From Staphylococcus equorum (GTDB taxonomy: Bacteria; Bacillota; Bacilli; Staphylococcales; Staphylococcaceae): DNA of 64,000 bases. Below, piece after piece: positions 47,124-56,748 of the stretch. The stretch lies in the NCBI RefSeq assembly GCF_029024965.1, contig NZ_CP118982.1:2108001-2172000 (forward strand), given 5' to 3'. The stretch's first letter is position 1. Each line of letters opens with the position of its first letter. The translations under genes were made by a program, and so were the position numbers. The notes under the pieces were generated by a model. The model was not told where the DNA came from, made no database searches, and worked only from the letters and a program-made list of their open reading frames with translations.

Positions 47124-47735
47124 TTATTTTTGCGTTCTTTGTCGTTTGAACCATTTCCAAATGACAAAAATAATTAAAATAGCTAAAATAATATAAATAA
47201 TACGAGAATATATATCCATATAATAAACAATCGTGTGCCAATTACCACCTACGGCTTGGCCTAAATAAATTAACACTGCGTTCCAAATGATAGTACCTAC
47301 TGTAGTAAATAGTATGAATAAGGGGATATTCATACGTGTTAAACCAGCTGGTATTGAAATTAAACTTCTCAATAAAGGAACAAAGCGACAGAAAAAGACT
47401 GTCCAATAACCATATTTTTCAAACCATTGAATTGTCTTATCTAAATCTTTCGTCTTCAAACGTAAAATCTTTCCATATTTATCTACAATACGGTAGAGAT
47501 TACGTTCACCAATCCAAGCGCCTATACCATATAACACAATCGCTCCGACTACAGAACCAATTGTTGAGGTAACTAGAACACCAGTATAGCCTAATCCAGA
47601 TTGGGTAGTCATAAAACCACCGAACGTTAAAATGATTTCAGATGGAATTGGTGGAAATATATTTTCTAAAAAGATAAGTAGGCCTATGCCCCAATATCCA
47701 TATTGTTCCATAAATTGTGTAATCCACTGTTCCAT
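47124..47735 (-). CDS. DedA-family membrane protein
   Basis: A 203-residue DedA/VTT-domain protein with about five helices. Typical segments are FLENIFPPIPSEIILTFGGF (near 22-41) and FCRFVPLLRSLISIPAGLTRM (near 116-136), the latter with the conserved Arg residues. Members act in lipid scrambling, including undecaprenyl-phosphate or phospholipid flipping. AGGAGG precedes the ATG. It may be cotranscribed with the small membrane protein upstream. Confidence 0.9.
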   Translation of the reverse strand: MEQWITQFMEQYGYWGIGLLIFLENIFPPIPSEIILTFGGFMTTQSGLGYTGVLVTSTIGSVVGAIVLYGIGAWIGERNLYRIVDKYGKILRLKTKDLDKTIQWFEKYGYWTVFFCRFVPLLRSLISIPAGLTRMNIPLFILFTTVGTIIWNAVLIYLGQAVGGNWHTIVYYMDIYSRIIYIILAILIIFVIWKWFKRQRTQK

Positions 47736-47794
47736 TTACTTCCTCCTATTTTGTTCGATAATACATAACCTTTATTTCTCTGGACGTTCATAAA

Positions 47795-48094
47795 TTAAAG
47801 TAAATTATTTGCCGCTGCATATAAATATAGTGATGCACCAAATAATGCCATAGATAAAATCGTTAATATTAACGCTAGTATTGCAGTACGTTTGTAATGT
47901 TTTATAAACGCTACAAATAAAATACCCGCGTTATAAAAGAAAAACAATCCAAATAGCGTCATCATTAAAGTTATATCAGGAAATGCTAAATTTAAAATTG
48001 CGATGACAAGTGCAAATCCTAAAAATGGGAAATTAATAAAATTACGTTGAAATTTAAGTTGGTTTCTTTGATGTTGTTCGTTCTGTGTATTCAT
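47795..48094 (-). CDS. Small membrane protein, unknown
   Basis: A 99-residue protein with a polar, Gln-rich N-terminus and about three helices (23-45, 47-65, 72-95). GGAGCG precedes the ATG. It lies between the DedA and aldo/keto reductase genes on the same strand. I recognise no family. Confidence 0.7.
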   Translation of the reverse strand: MNTQNEQHQRNQLKFQRNFINFPFLGFALVIAILNLAFPDITLMMTLFGLFFFYNAGILFVAFIKHYKRTAILALILTILSMALFGASLYLYAAANNLL

Positions 48095-48119
48095 TAGTTA
48101 CGCTCCTTCAATATGTACT

Positions 48120-49028
48120 TTAAGGGATATCGTGGCCTAGGGACGCTGTATAAATATCAAACCATTCTTGATCTGTAATTGTAACTTCTAAACCTTTTAT
48201 TGCTTCGTCAATACGTTCTATTTTATGAGTGCCTAATACAGGCATTATTGTTGCTGGATGTTTATTTAACCATGCCATTACAATGCCATTCACACTAGTA
48301 TGATATTTTTGTGCTAGGGGGGAAATCACGGCCATAATTCGAACAGATTTTTCATCTTCTAAATCGAATAATTTACCGCCTGCCATAGGACTCCATGACA
48401 TCATTTTAACATTATCTTTATACATATGATTCATTAGGCCATTTTCAAGTACATCTATAGTATATGGCGAAATTTCTAATTGGTTTAATGTAATATGCAA
48501 CTTATCAGAAACAAGATGTTTGCTCAATAAATCATATTCTGATTTATTAAAATTAGAAACTCCAAATGATTTCACTTTCCCCTCGTTAACTAAAGCAGTG
48601 ATTGCTTCAGTCACTTCTTGTGGATCCATCAAAGGTGATGGTCTATGAATAAGTAGTGAATCCAGATAATCTACTTGCAACTCTTGTAGAGAACGATCTA
48701 CAGACTTTTGAATATGATGCTTACTATGATCATAACGGTGACCGTCTGCTTCATGTATACGTTCTGATGGCAGCACAATACCACATTTAGTAACAATCTC
48801 CATTTGTTCACGTAATTGAGGAGATAATTTCAATGCCTCTCCAAATATACCTTCACATGAGTACCCACCATATATATCAGCATGATCCATAGTAGTAATA
48901 CCTCGTTCTACTAATTCATTAAGGTAACGATTTAATTGTTGTGGTGTCCACTGCCAATCTTTTGCTCTCCAGAATCCTTGTATTACTTTTGAAAATGAAA
49001 CATGTTGATTAATCTTTACTTTATCCAT
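48120..49028 (-). CDS. Aldo/keto reductase (YdhF-like)
   Basis: A 302-residue oxidoreductase. The tetrad is intact: Asp48 and Tyr53 in MDHADIYGG, Lys81 in VTKCG and His128 in LLIHRPSP. SPMAGGKLF and PVLGTHKIERI near the C-terminus are typical of the YdhF/COG4989 group. The substrate is unknown. AAAGGGG precedes the ATG. It lies between the CobW-type gene and a small membrane protein. Confidence 0.87.
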   Translation of the reverse strand: MDKVKINQHVSFSKVIQGFWRAKDWQWTPQQLNRYLNELVERGITTMDHADIYGGYSCEGIFGEALKLSPQLREQMEIVTKCGIVLPSERIHEADGHRYDHSKHHIQKSVDRSLQELQVDYLDSLLIHRPSPLMDPQEVTEAITALVNEGKVKSFGVSNFNKSEYDLLSKHLVSDKLHITLNQLEISPYTIDVLENGLMNHMYKDNVKMMSWSPMAGGKLFDLEDEKSVRIMAVISPLAQKYHTSVNGIVMAWLNKHPATIMPVLGTHKIERIDEAIKGLEVTITDQEWFDIYTASLGHDIP

Positions 49029-49059
49029 ATTACCAACACCCCTTTTAATATTTAAAAAA

Positions 49060-49986
49060 TTAAGTGAATTGTAGCATGTCTAATTGATTGCGTATGCGAT
49101 TAACATCTATTTGTTCACCTATAAGCACAATGGTTAAAGGCATGGATGCATCAATAACTTGATAGTCTGGCAAACCAAACGCATATTGAAATTCATATGT
49201 ATCATTTGGCATATCACGAAACTTTACGTATCCCTTTAATCTTAAAACATTATCTGGCAAGCGTAAAATAAATTGATAGAATAGTTGCCTATCTATTGGT
49301 CCAGAAAACTGATATTGCATACTATTTATCCCATGATGATATGTATGTTGTTCTATATTTTGTCCTTTATTTTGCGTTACTGAAATTAATTGCTTCATAT
49401 CTAAATTTGCATAACTCGTATAAAATGTCGGTGCATATGGATTAATTTCAAAAATTTCATTTATACGTTCTTTCTCTTTTTCATCAATTAAATCCATTTT
49501 ATTGACTACAACTGTATGACTTGCATATAATTGTTCTTCCATCAATTGTGTTGTACTATGAGTATATTGGGCTCTGGTTAAAAATCTTGGAGCGTCGACT
49601 AAGCCAATAACCACTGGTGGATTAACGCTTGCGACGATTTCAGGATCTTGACATGCCGCAATTATTTCGATTGGGTGTGCTATACCTGTCGCTTCAATAA
49701 TAATATGGTGCATTGCACTTTTGTTTAGAAAATGTTTTAATTGTTTTATTAAATCTTGTTGCAAGTCACAACATACGCAACCATTTAATATTGACGCAAC
49801 CTCAATATCATCGCTGATTGCACGGCTATCTACATCTAAGTTACCGTATTCATTTACGATGATACTCGGGTTTTCATCATTACTTAGTAAATATTTTACA
49901 TAATTACTGAGAAATGTAGTTTTTCCACTACCTAAAAAACCTGTTATGATTGTAATTGACGTTTTTGGATTTTTAATTTTTTTCAT
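49060..49986 (-). CDS. CobW/COG0523-family metallochaperone GTPase
   Basis: A G3E-family GTPase. Walker A GFLGSGKTTF, the metal-binding CxCC motif in LNGCVCCDLQQDL (near 80), EATGIAHP and the G4 motif VVNKMDL are all present, and a CobW C-terminal domain follows. Such proteins deliver zinc or other metals to client proteins, often under zinc starvation. I see no convincing Zur box upstream. The start is uncertain: ATG at 49986 (MKKIKNPK) is preferred, with ATG at 49998 and TTG at 50010 in the same frame. Confidence 0.85.
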   Translation of the reverse strand: MKKIKNPKTSITIITGFLGSGKTTFLSNYVKYLLSNDENPSIIVNEYGNLDVDSRAISDDIEVASILNGCVCCDLQQDLIKQLKHFLNKSAMHHIIIEATGIAHPIEIIAACQDPEIVASVNPPVVIGLVDAPRFLTRAQYTHSTTQLMEEQLYASHTVVVNKMDLIDEKEKERINEIFEINPYAPTFYTSYANLDMKQLISVTQNKGQNIEQHTYHHGINSMQYQFSGPIDRQLFYQFILRLPDNVLRLKGYVKFRDMPNDTYEFQYAFGLPDYQVIDASMPLTIVLIGEQIDVNRIRNQLDMLQFT

Positions 49987-50210
49987 ATAACCACTCATTT
50001 CTTGATACAAATGTCTGCATAAAAGTACAATTATTCGTATAATTAAACTTTTACTTGATAAAATTTTAAATTTCTTCTAAACTTTATACGTACACTACAT
50101 TTTAGCATGGCACAGTGCAAAAGTGTTTGAGGAAGTGTCACACACACATCATAAGACGGATTCAGGTCCGATACAGAAGAAAACGGATAGAATGTCTGGA
50201 GGAGAACTTT

Positions 50211-50654
50211 ATGTCTGAACCACTTAATTTAAAAGAACAACTTTGTTTCAGTTTGTATAATGCTCAAAGACAAGTAAATCGCTATTATTCAAATAATGTC
50301 TTTAAGAAATACAAATTGACTTATCCACAGTTTTTAGTTTTAACAATCTTATGGGCTGAGTCACCTGTCAATGTTAAGAAAGTCGTTACTGAATTGGCAC
50401 TTGATACAGGTACTGTATCTCCATTACTTAAAAGAATGGAACAAGTTGACCTAATCAAACGCGAGCGTTCTGAAATCGATCAACGTGAAGTATTCATTCA
50501 TTTAACTGATAAGAGCGAAGCAATTCGCCCTGAATTAGATACAGCTTGTCAAGACGTTGCAGTAGCATCTTCATTAAGCTCAGATGAATCTAAAGAACTA
50601 AATCGATTACTTTCAAAAGTAATCACTGCCTTCACAGAAGAAAAAGCAAAATAA
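50211..50654 (+). CDS. mgrA: MarR-family global regulator MgrA
   Basis: A 147-residue winged-helix regulator, the same length as S. aureus MgrA and nearly identical in the DNA-binding half (for example [20 protein letters not shown]). The redox-sensing Cys12 is present in [10 protein letters not shown]. In S. aureus MgrA controls efflux pumps including norA, autolysis, capsule and virulence genes. The start is the ATG at 50211 behind GGAGGAGA; the frame is open further up but without similarity. It has a terminator at 50732-50768. Confidence 0.97.
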   Translation: MSEPLNLKEQLCFSLYNAQRQVNRYYSNNVFKKYKLTYPQFLVLTILWAESPVNVKKVVTELALDTGTVSPLLKRMEQVDLIKRERSEIDQREVFIHLTDKSEAIRPELDTACQDVAVASSLSSDESKELNRLLSKVITAFTEEKAK

Positions 50655-50731
50655 TTTTTCAATGGCAATGGTAAACATTAGATAGTTCTTCTATCTAAAT
50701 TTATTCATTAAATATACTTGATTTATAATGA

Positions 50732-50768
50732 GAGCTCAAACACAAATGTGTTTGAGCTCCATTTTTTT
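50732..50768. terminator. Terminator after mgrA
   Basis: GAGCTCAAACACA and TGTGTTTGAGCTC are perfect 13-bp arms around AA, followed by CATTTTTTT. Confidence 0.9.
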
Positions 50769-50799
50769 AACTTATAAGAAAAATAATGTAACGTTTCGT

Positions 50800-52476
50800 T
50801 TAAGAAACATTCATTTCAACCATTTGATATAAATAGCCTCTTTCTGTAATTAGAGACTGATAACTTCCACTTTCTACGATTTCCCCTTCACTCATAACTA
50901 CAATTTTATCAAAATACGGTAGCAACCTTAAATCATGTGTTGCAACAATTAAGGTTTGAGCTTTGGTATGAATGATGTCCATTACACTATCTGTATGATA
51001 TATGTCGAGTGCTGTTGTAGGCTCATCCATGATCCAAATCGGTACGTCTCTTAATAATAATCTTGCAATACCAAGTCTCTGTATTTCACCGCCTGATAAT
51101 GTATTACCAGATATGGTAATGTATCGATCTAAATCGATATGATCCAAACCTAAATTAGCTAGAACGTTGCGTAGTTCAACATCATCTTTGTCAGTAAACA
51201 AATTTTCTCTCACTGTACCGTCAAATAACTGTTGTGTTTGTAATAGGGCATTGATTTGACTATATTTTTCTTCATCTACAATATTTGTAATATCTTGATG
51301 ATTTAATAGTATCTCACCTTTATCACTTTGATACAAACCTAACATGAGTTGCAATAACGAACTTTTACCAGATCCTGAAGGTCCAATAATAGCAACATGC
51401 TCGCCTTTATCAATTGATAATTGGATATCTTGTAATACATAACTTGATTGATTCCAATACTTGAAGTTGAGGTCTCGAACCTTATACAATGGCTCGGTAG
51501 GTAAGACTTCTAAATGCATTGCTTCCACGCCCTGCTTCATAGGATGAGCAATCACTTCATCAATATCATGGAAAGCTTCGTCAGTATCCGCTTTAAAGTA
51601 AGCTACATTACTCATAGGTATCGCTTGTTCGAAAAGCGTCAGCATCATTAATACGATACTTGTTAAATAAACAACGTCTAATTCTTGATTTTGTACTTGA
51701 ACTACACCTAAATACAGTGTGAAAAATAGTGCAATCATCGAAACAATATTTAAGCTATATTCGTATAGTGATAAAAATCGTTGCTCTTTTGCTTGTGCTG
51801 CTTCATAGTCATCCAGTTGATGAAGCACTTGTTTTTTATAAAATTCTGTTCGACCAAAACGATCCAACTCTTCATAACCTTCTTTATAATCATAAAATTG
51901 GTTTAAAAAATCGCCTTGAACTTTGTTAACTTGCCTTTTCAGTATACGTGCACGCTTAGCACTTAACCACGGTATAACTACTAAGGTAGCAATCATACTA
52001 ATACATATGATAATCGCATGTACATATGAGAAGTAAATCATTACGATTGTAGAAATGATTGCTGTAACACCTATTACTACAGGTGGATAATAAACACGCA
52101 AGTATATATTTTGCAGAGCTTCAACTCTGCCAATCATTCGTGCGATTAAATCACTAGAATTAAATTTTCGATATACGTCGGGAACGACCGGAATTAAATG
52201 TTTGAAAAATTGAACCCTAACGTTTCTAAGCATTGTAAAAGTCGCTCTATGTGATAACAACCTTTCAATATATCTGGCAATTGCTCTTATAAATCCAAAT
52301 AATTTTACTGAAGCTATCAGAACCATCAATGCAAATAACGGGGCGCCAAGTGCACTTTGCGTTACCATATAACCACTTAAAAAGAACATGCTAAGTGCTA
52401 CTAAACTTCCTATAACTCCCACAATAATCGAAAGTATCAAATCTCTATCTATTTTAAATTGAATATGTGGCTTCAT
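50800..52476 (-). CDS. cydC: Thiol reductant ABC exporter subunit CydC
   Basis: A 558-residue half-transporter with an N-terminal membrane domain (about 1-310, six helices) and a C-terminal ATPase. Walker A GPSGSGKSS (near 363), signature LSGGEIQRLGI and Walker B IWIMDEP are intact. With CydD it exports glutathione/cysteine or heme-related reductant needed for cytochrome bd assembly in E. coli. Overlaps cydD by four bases. In staphylococci the pair is annotated by similarity only. Confidence 0.82.
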   Translation of the reverse strand: MKPHIQFKIDRDLILSIIVGVIGSLVALSMFFLSGYMVTQSALGAPLFALMVLIASVKLFGFIRAIARYIERLLSHRATFTMLRNVRVQFFKHLIPVVPDVYRKFNSSDLIARMIGRVEALQNIYLRVYYPPVVIGVTAIISTIVMIYFSYVHAIIICISMIATLVVIPWLSAKRARILKRQVNKVQGDFLNQFYDYKEGYEELDRFGRTEFYKKQVLHQLDDYEAAQAKEQRFLSLYEYSLNIVSMIALFFTLYLGVVQVQNQELDVVYLTSIVLMMLTLFEQAIPMSNVAYFKADTDEAFHDIDEVIAHPMKQGVEAMHLEVLPTEPLYKVRDLNFKYWNQSSYVLQDIQLSIDKGEHVAIIGPSGSGKSSLLQLMLGLYQSDKGEILLNHQDITNIVDEEKYSQINALLQTQQLFDGTVRENLFTDKDDVELRNVLANLGLDHIDLDRYITISGNTLSGGEIQRLGIARLLLRDVPIWIMDEPTTALDIYHTDSVMDIIHTKAQTLIVATHDLRLLPYFDKIVVMSEGEIVESGSYQSLITERGYLYQMVEMNVS

Positions 52477-54104
52477 GTTACGTCACCACCTTTATCATTG
52501 TTTCTTCTCTCTTGTGTATCTATCGATGTCAAATAGCCATTTTCAATATATATACGTCTATCAGCATTTTTAATAGTATTTTCTCTATGTGCAATCGTAA
52601 TAACAGTTGTATCCACAAATTGTTGTGCAATTATATCTTGTATAATATTTTCTGTTTTCACATCTAAGCCAGTAGCAGGCTCATCAAAGATAAGTACGTC
52701 TGGTTGAATCATTAGTACTCGAGATAGTTCTACACGTCTCATTTGACCGCCTGAGAGCATCTCACCGCCCTCTCCAATCCATGTATCTAATCCATCCTTT
52801 AAAGATAGTACTTTTTCTTTTAAATCAACATCATCTAATACTTTTAATATTTTATTTTCATCCATCGATTGAAACATAGTAATATTATCGCGTATAGAGG
52901 CATTAAAGATATAAGGCATCTGACTTAAAAAACCTAATTTCAAATTAGCATTTTGATAAGTCACTTCACCTGACTGGGCATCGAAACGTTGTACAATAAC
53001 CTGTGCAAGTGTTGATTTACCCGCACCACTTTTCCCGACGAGCGCAATTTGCTCTCCTCTAGAAATATTCAAATTAATATTATTTAAAGCATTTTGTTGT
53101 GCATCATCATATTTAAAGCTAACATTCTCCAATTTAATTAATGCAGATTGTTGTCCATTTGTACGAATCTCAGGTTTCAGCGTTTTTTCTTGTTTATCTA
53201 ATAAATCGAACACAACATCGCTCGATCCTTCACTTTGCTTTCCTGTGTGAAACGATTGCCCTAAATCTTTAATAGAGTTATAAAATTCAGGCGCTAATAT
53301 GATTGCAATCGCAGCTGTTTTAAAATCAATACTATTGAATAAAATCAATCCTAATCCAGCTTCTAAAGCTACAAGACCAATCCCTAGCATACTAATAAAT
53401 TCAAGCATGAGTCCGGATAGAAAAGCACTTTTTAAAATACGCATAGTTAAATCTCTGAATGTCGTACTTTCTTCATATAATTCTTGTTCTGTCTGAGCTG
53501 TTTTATTAAAAAGTTTTAAAGTGATAAGTCCTTTAACTTTGTTTAAAAATTGCTGACTGAATTGGTTTAAATAGGTCATTTTATCTTTAGATTCATCACG
53601 TGTTTTTAATCCAAAAATAATATAAAAAAGAGGAATAAATGGTGCAGTGACTATCATAATTAAAGCCGTATTTAAATGAATAAAATACATAGCAACAATG
53701 ATAAACAATGGAATCATCATTGATTTAAATACTTGTGGGAAATAACTATTAAAAAATGGAACAATACCATCAATACTTTCAGTCAAAGTATTCATTTGAA
53801 CGCCAATTGGCTCTTTTGACTGTTTGAATATAAGTTGGCGTCGCAAATCATATTTCACTTTTGTAGACATGCGATTACCGATCATTTGATTTATTGTATT
53901 AAATGTTGCGCGTGCGATTAAAATAAATAATGTAAACAGTAATAGTATTAACAAATTTTGGTTCGTTTCCAATAACATTGCATTTAAAATTTCTGCAATA
54001 GCAATATTCTGAACGACTACGGTAATAGCTAATAATGTACTGATTACAAACATAAACATTGGGTATATTTTATATTTAAATGCTAAATTTGTTAATCTTT
54101 TCAC
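52473..54104 (-). CDS. cydD: Thiol reductant ABC exporter subunit CydD
   Basis: The partner half-transporter. I choose GTG at 54104 (MKRLTNLAFKYK), with AGGTG upstream, giving 543 residues; the ATG six codons earlier would precede that ribosome site. Six helices lie in residues 10-290, then an ATPase with GKSGAGKST, LSGGQMRRVEL and VLIFDEP. First gene of cydD-cydC. cydAB is not in the window. Confidence 0.82.
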   Translation of the reverse strand: MKRLTNLAFKYKIYPMFMFVISTLLAITVVVQNIAIAEILNAMLLETNQNLLILLLFTLFILIARATFNTINQMIGNRMSTKVKYDLRRQLIFKQSKEPIGVQMNTLTESIDGIVPFFNSYFPQVFKSMMIPLFIIVAMYFIHLNTALIMIVTAPFIPLFYIIFGLKTRDESKDKMTYLNQFSQQFLNKVKGLITLKLFNKTAQTEQELYEESTTFRDLTMRILKSAFLSGLMLEFISMLGIGLVALEAGLGLILFNSIDFKTAAIAIILAPEFYNSIKDLGQSFHTGKQSEGSSDVVFDLLDKQEKTLKPEIRTNGQQSALIKLENVSFKYDDAQQNALNNINLNISRGEQIALVGKSGAGKSTLAQVIVQRFDAQSGEVTYQNANLKLGFLSQMPYIFNASIRDNITMFQSMDENKILKVLDDVDLKEKVLSLKDGLDTWIGEGGEMLSGGQMRRVELSRVLMIQPDVLIFDEPATGLDVKTENIIQDIIAQQFVDTTVITIAHRENTIKNADRRIYIENGYLTSIDTQERRNNDKGGDVT

Positions 54105-54369
54105 AATTATCACCTGCCACATATTATAAACTGATTCATTGAAAATTAAATGAATTCGCTCATTATTATTAGTAATTTTTTATGCTAATTTCATATTTCA
54201 GACATAATTAGGATTTTCTCTTTTTCAATGCTTGAATTCCTTTTATTATATTAATCTCAGTCTTTAGTCTAAAATTACATTTAGATGTGGCGCATTACAT
54301 TTTTATTGTGCTATCATTATAAAATGAAAATCTATGAAATTTAATTAGTAATATGAAAGTAGGTAAATT

Positions 54370-55245
54370 ATGTTAATACTTGAATTGATTAAAGGACTTA
54401 TTCTAGGTATTGTTGAAGGCTTAACAGAGTTTGCACCTGTTTCTTCAACAGGTCATATGATCCTTATCGATGACATGTGGTTAAAATCAAGTGAATTTTT
54501 AGGATCAGAATCAGCCTTCACCTTTAAAATTGTAATACAACTTGGTTCTGTTTTTGCGGGTGCATGGGTATTCCGTGAACGTTATTTCGAAATGCTTCAT
54601 ATTGGTAAGTACAAAGCATCTTCTATCGATGGCGTTGGTCAAAAACCGAATCGCTTAAACTTACTACATATTATTGTCGGTATGATTCCTGCAGGTATTC
54701 TTGGGTTATTATTTGATGACGTTATTCAAAAATACTTATTCAGTGTTCCAACTGTAATGATTGGATTATTTGTTGGTGCTATATATATGATCATAGCTGA
54801 TATTTATAGTAAAAAAGTTGCAAATCCACAATCAGTTGACCAAATCAATTATATCCAAGCATTTGTAATTGGGCTATCACAAGCAGTTGCAATGTGGCCT
54901 GGTTTCAGTAGATCTGGATCTACAATATCTACGGGTGTATTAATGAAGATGGATCACAAATCAGCATCAGACTTCACTTTCATTATGGCTGTACCTGTTA
55001 TGTTAGCAGCTAGTGGCTTGTCACTCGTTAAAAACTTTGAATATATTCATTTAGACCACTTTGGTTTTTATGCATTAGGCTTTATCGCAGCGTTCGTTGT
55101 CGGTTTAATTGCAATTAAGACATTCCTGTACTTAATTAGTAAAGTTAAATTAATTCCTTTTGCTATATATAGAATTGTTTTAGTTATTATTATCGCTATC
55201 CTTTATTTCGGTTTCGGTATTGGACAAGGTATTACAGGCGAATAA
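54370..55245 (+). CDS. uppP: Undecaprenyl-diphosphatase UppP (BacA)
   Basis: A 291-residue membrane enzyme that dephosphorylates undecaprenyl pyrophosphate to recycle the cell-wall lipid carrier; high levels give bacitracin tolerance. The two family motifs are EGLTEFAPVSSTGH (16-29) and GFSRSGSTIS (near 178-187). About eight to ten helices. Single gene, divergent from cydDC. Confidence 0.96.
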   Translation: MLILELIKGLILGIVEGLTEFAPVSSTGHMILIDDMWLKSSEFLGSESAFTFKIVIQLGSVFAGAWVFRERYFEMLHIGKYKASSIDGVGQKPNRLNLLHIIVGMIPAGILGLLFDDVIQKYLFSVPTVMIGLFVGAIYMIIADIYSKKVANPQSVDQINYIQAFVIGLSQAVAMWPGFSRSGSTISTGVLMKMDHKSASDFTFIMAVPVMLAASGLSLVKNFEYIHLDHFGFYALGFIAAFVVGLIAIKTFLYLISKVKLIPFAIYRIVLVIIIAILYFGFGIGQGITGE

Positions 55246-55334
55246 TATTTCAATGGACTATATATGCTTATGCATCAATATAACTAAATGTTTTGAAACA
55301 GTGAGACTGAAATCTAATTTTTCTAATAAAGTTT

Positions 55335-55457
55335 CGTTGTATAAACTCAGATTAATAAAGTTGACTAGCAAAAGAATGCAAGTGTATTTTTAGTTCAGTC
55401 AGCTACTACCAAATTAATAATCGAGGCTAAGGCGTATATTTGTCTTAGCCTCTTCTT
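55335..55457 (+). repeat. Dispersed GAGGCTGAGAC-family repeat, diverged forward copy
   Basis: Contains a CGTTGTATAAACTC block, GACTAGCAAAAGAATGCAAG, TTTTTAGTTCAGTCAGCTAC, CCAAATTAATAAT and a hairpin GAGGCTAAG/CTTAGCCTC (55423-55452), in the same order as at 30246-30455 (reverse) and 45911-46041. It occupies the 330-base gap between uppP and the next gene; only the last 100 bases, with the next promoter, lie outside it. Confidence 0.7.
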
Positions 55458-55574
55458 TTTATTATCGCTATGCTAAATGACGTTTAACTTTCTGTATAGA
55501 CTGTATTTAGCGTTTATTTTCGTGTATTATAGGGTAATATGTAGATAGTATAAAATTAAATGGAGGCAACGAGT

Positions 55575-56276
55575 ATGGACAAAAAGCAATTAATCAAAAC
55601 AATCATCACAGTAGCACCTGTGTTTTTAGTACCGCTAATCGTTGAACGCAAACGTATTAAGGATCATCCTGATGTGAAAAAAGCAAGTGACGCAACAGTT
55701 AGTGCTTCTAAAGCAGTTGCAGATAAATCTGTGCGTGTTAAAGATAATGTTGTAGAAAAATCTTCTCACGCAAAAGACTACGTTGCAGATAAAAAACATG
55801 ACATGGATCAAAAACGTGAACTTAAACGTATCGCAAAAGAACATGATCCAGCCTATATTGAGAAAAAAGGCGAAAAATTAGAAAAAGAAAATCGCAAAGA
55901 AGCAGATAAAATGAACAAACTTCTGCAAAAAAATATAGACAAACGTCATAAAGAAGAAGAAAAAGCACGTCAAGATAATAAGAAACAACGTATCAAAGAC
56001 ATGAAAAAATCAAATAAACACATGGAAAAAGTTGGTTTAACTCCAGGTAAACTTGATGATGAAACAGAGAAAAAAGGCGAAAAGCTAGAAAAAGAAAATC
56101 GCAAAGAAGTAAGCAAATTTGATAAATTACTGCAAAAGAATATAGACAAACGTCATAAAGAAGAAGAAAAAGTGCAAGAGAAAAACAAAAAAGCACGCTT
56201 ATCTGAATTCAAAAAATATAAAGACTACGTGGCCAAAAGTGTTGTTAAACAAAACAAAGAAGAAAATGGTAAATAA
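55575..56276 (+). CDS. Membrane-anchored, lysine-rich coiled-coil protein with internal duplication
   Basis: A 233-residue protein with one N-terminal hydrophobic segment (LIKTIITVAPVFLVPLIVE, about 6-24), a YtxH-like amphipathic region and then two copies of a charged block of about 50 residues. The copies begin EKKGEKLEKENRKE near residues 95 and 165 and both contain LLQKNIDKRHKEEEK. The DNA of the copies is also nearly identical in the core (55858-55970 and 56068-56175), so the duplication is recent or under gene conversion. No known function. GGAGG precedes the ATG; it ends five bases before the YaiI-type gene. Confidence 0.82.
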   Translation: MDKKQLIKTIITVAPVFLVPLIVERKRIKDHPDVKKASDATVSASKAVADKSVRVKDNVVEKSSHAKDYVADKKHDMDQKRELKRIAKEHDPAYIEKKGEKLEKENRKEADKMNKLLQKNIDKRHKEEEKARQDNKKQRIKDMKKSNKHMEKVGLTPGKLDDETEKKGEKLEKENRKEVSKFDKLLQKNIDKRHKEEEKVQEKNKKARLSEFKKYKDYVAKSVVKQNKEENGK

Positions 56277-56281
56277 CCCTA

Positions 56282-56746
56282 ATGACACAAGTCATTATTG
56301 ATGGAGATGCTTGTCCTGTAACCAATTCAGTAATTGAATTGACTGAGGGGACAGGCATTTTTGTTACCGTTGTTCGCAGCTTCAGTCATTTTTCTACAGT
56401 AGTACAACCAGACCACGTGAATATTATCTATGTAGACGATGGACCAGACGCTGTTGATTTTAGAATTGTAAAACTGGTACGCCCTAGTGACATTGTGATC
56501 ACACAAGACTATGGCTTAGCTAGCTTACTTTTAAACAAGACGAAAATAGTTATGCATCATAAAGGTTACATCTATACGCAACAAAACATTGATACATTAT
56601 TAGAGCAACGTCATGCGAGTGCTCAATTTAGAAGAAGTGGCGGACGTACAAAAGGTCCCTCAGCTTTTACTGAGCAAGATGTAGCTGAATTTGAAGCTAT
56701 CTTTTCGTCTATCATTGCAAATCAGATGTCGAGCAAGGAGGAATAA
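56282..56746 (+). CDS. YaiI/YqxD family protein (DUF188)
   Basis: A 154-residue member of the UPF0178/DUF188 family of PIN-like nuclease fold. Typical features are the N-terminal IDGDACPV (near 6-13), VDDGPDAVDF (near 50) and VITQDYGLASLLL, with conserved acids suited to metal binding. The biochemical role is unknown. It has no strong ribosome site of its own and may be coupled to the upstream gene; three bases separate it from the LOG-family gene. Confidence 0.87.
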   Translation: MTQVIIDGDACPVTNSVIELTEGTGIFVTVVRSFSHFSTVVQPDHVNIIYVDDGPDAVDFRIVKLVRPSDIVITQDYGLASLLLNKTKIVMHHKGYIYTQQNIDTLLEQRHASAQFRRSGGRTKGPSAFTEQDVAEFEAIFSSIIANQMSSKEE

Positions 56747-56748
56747 AT

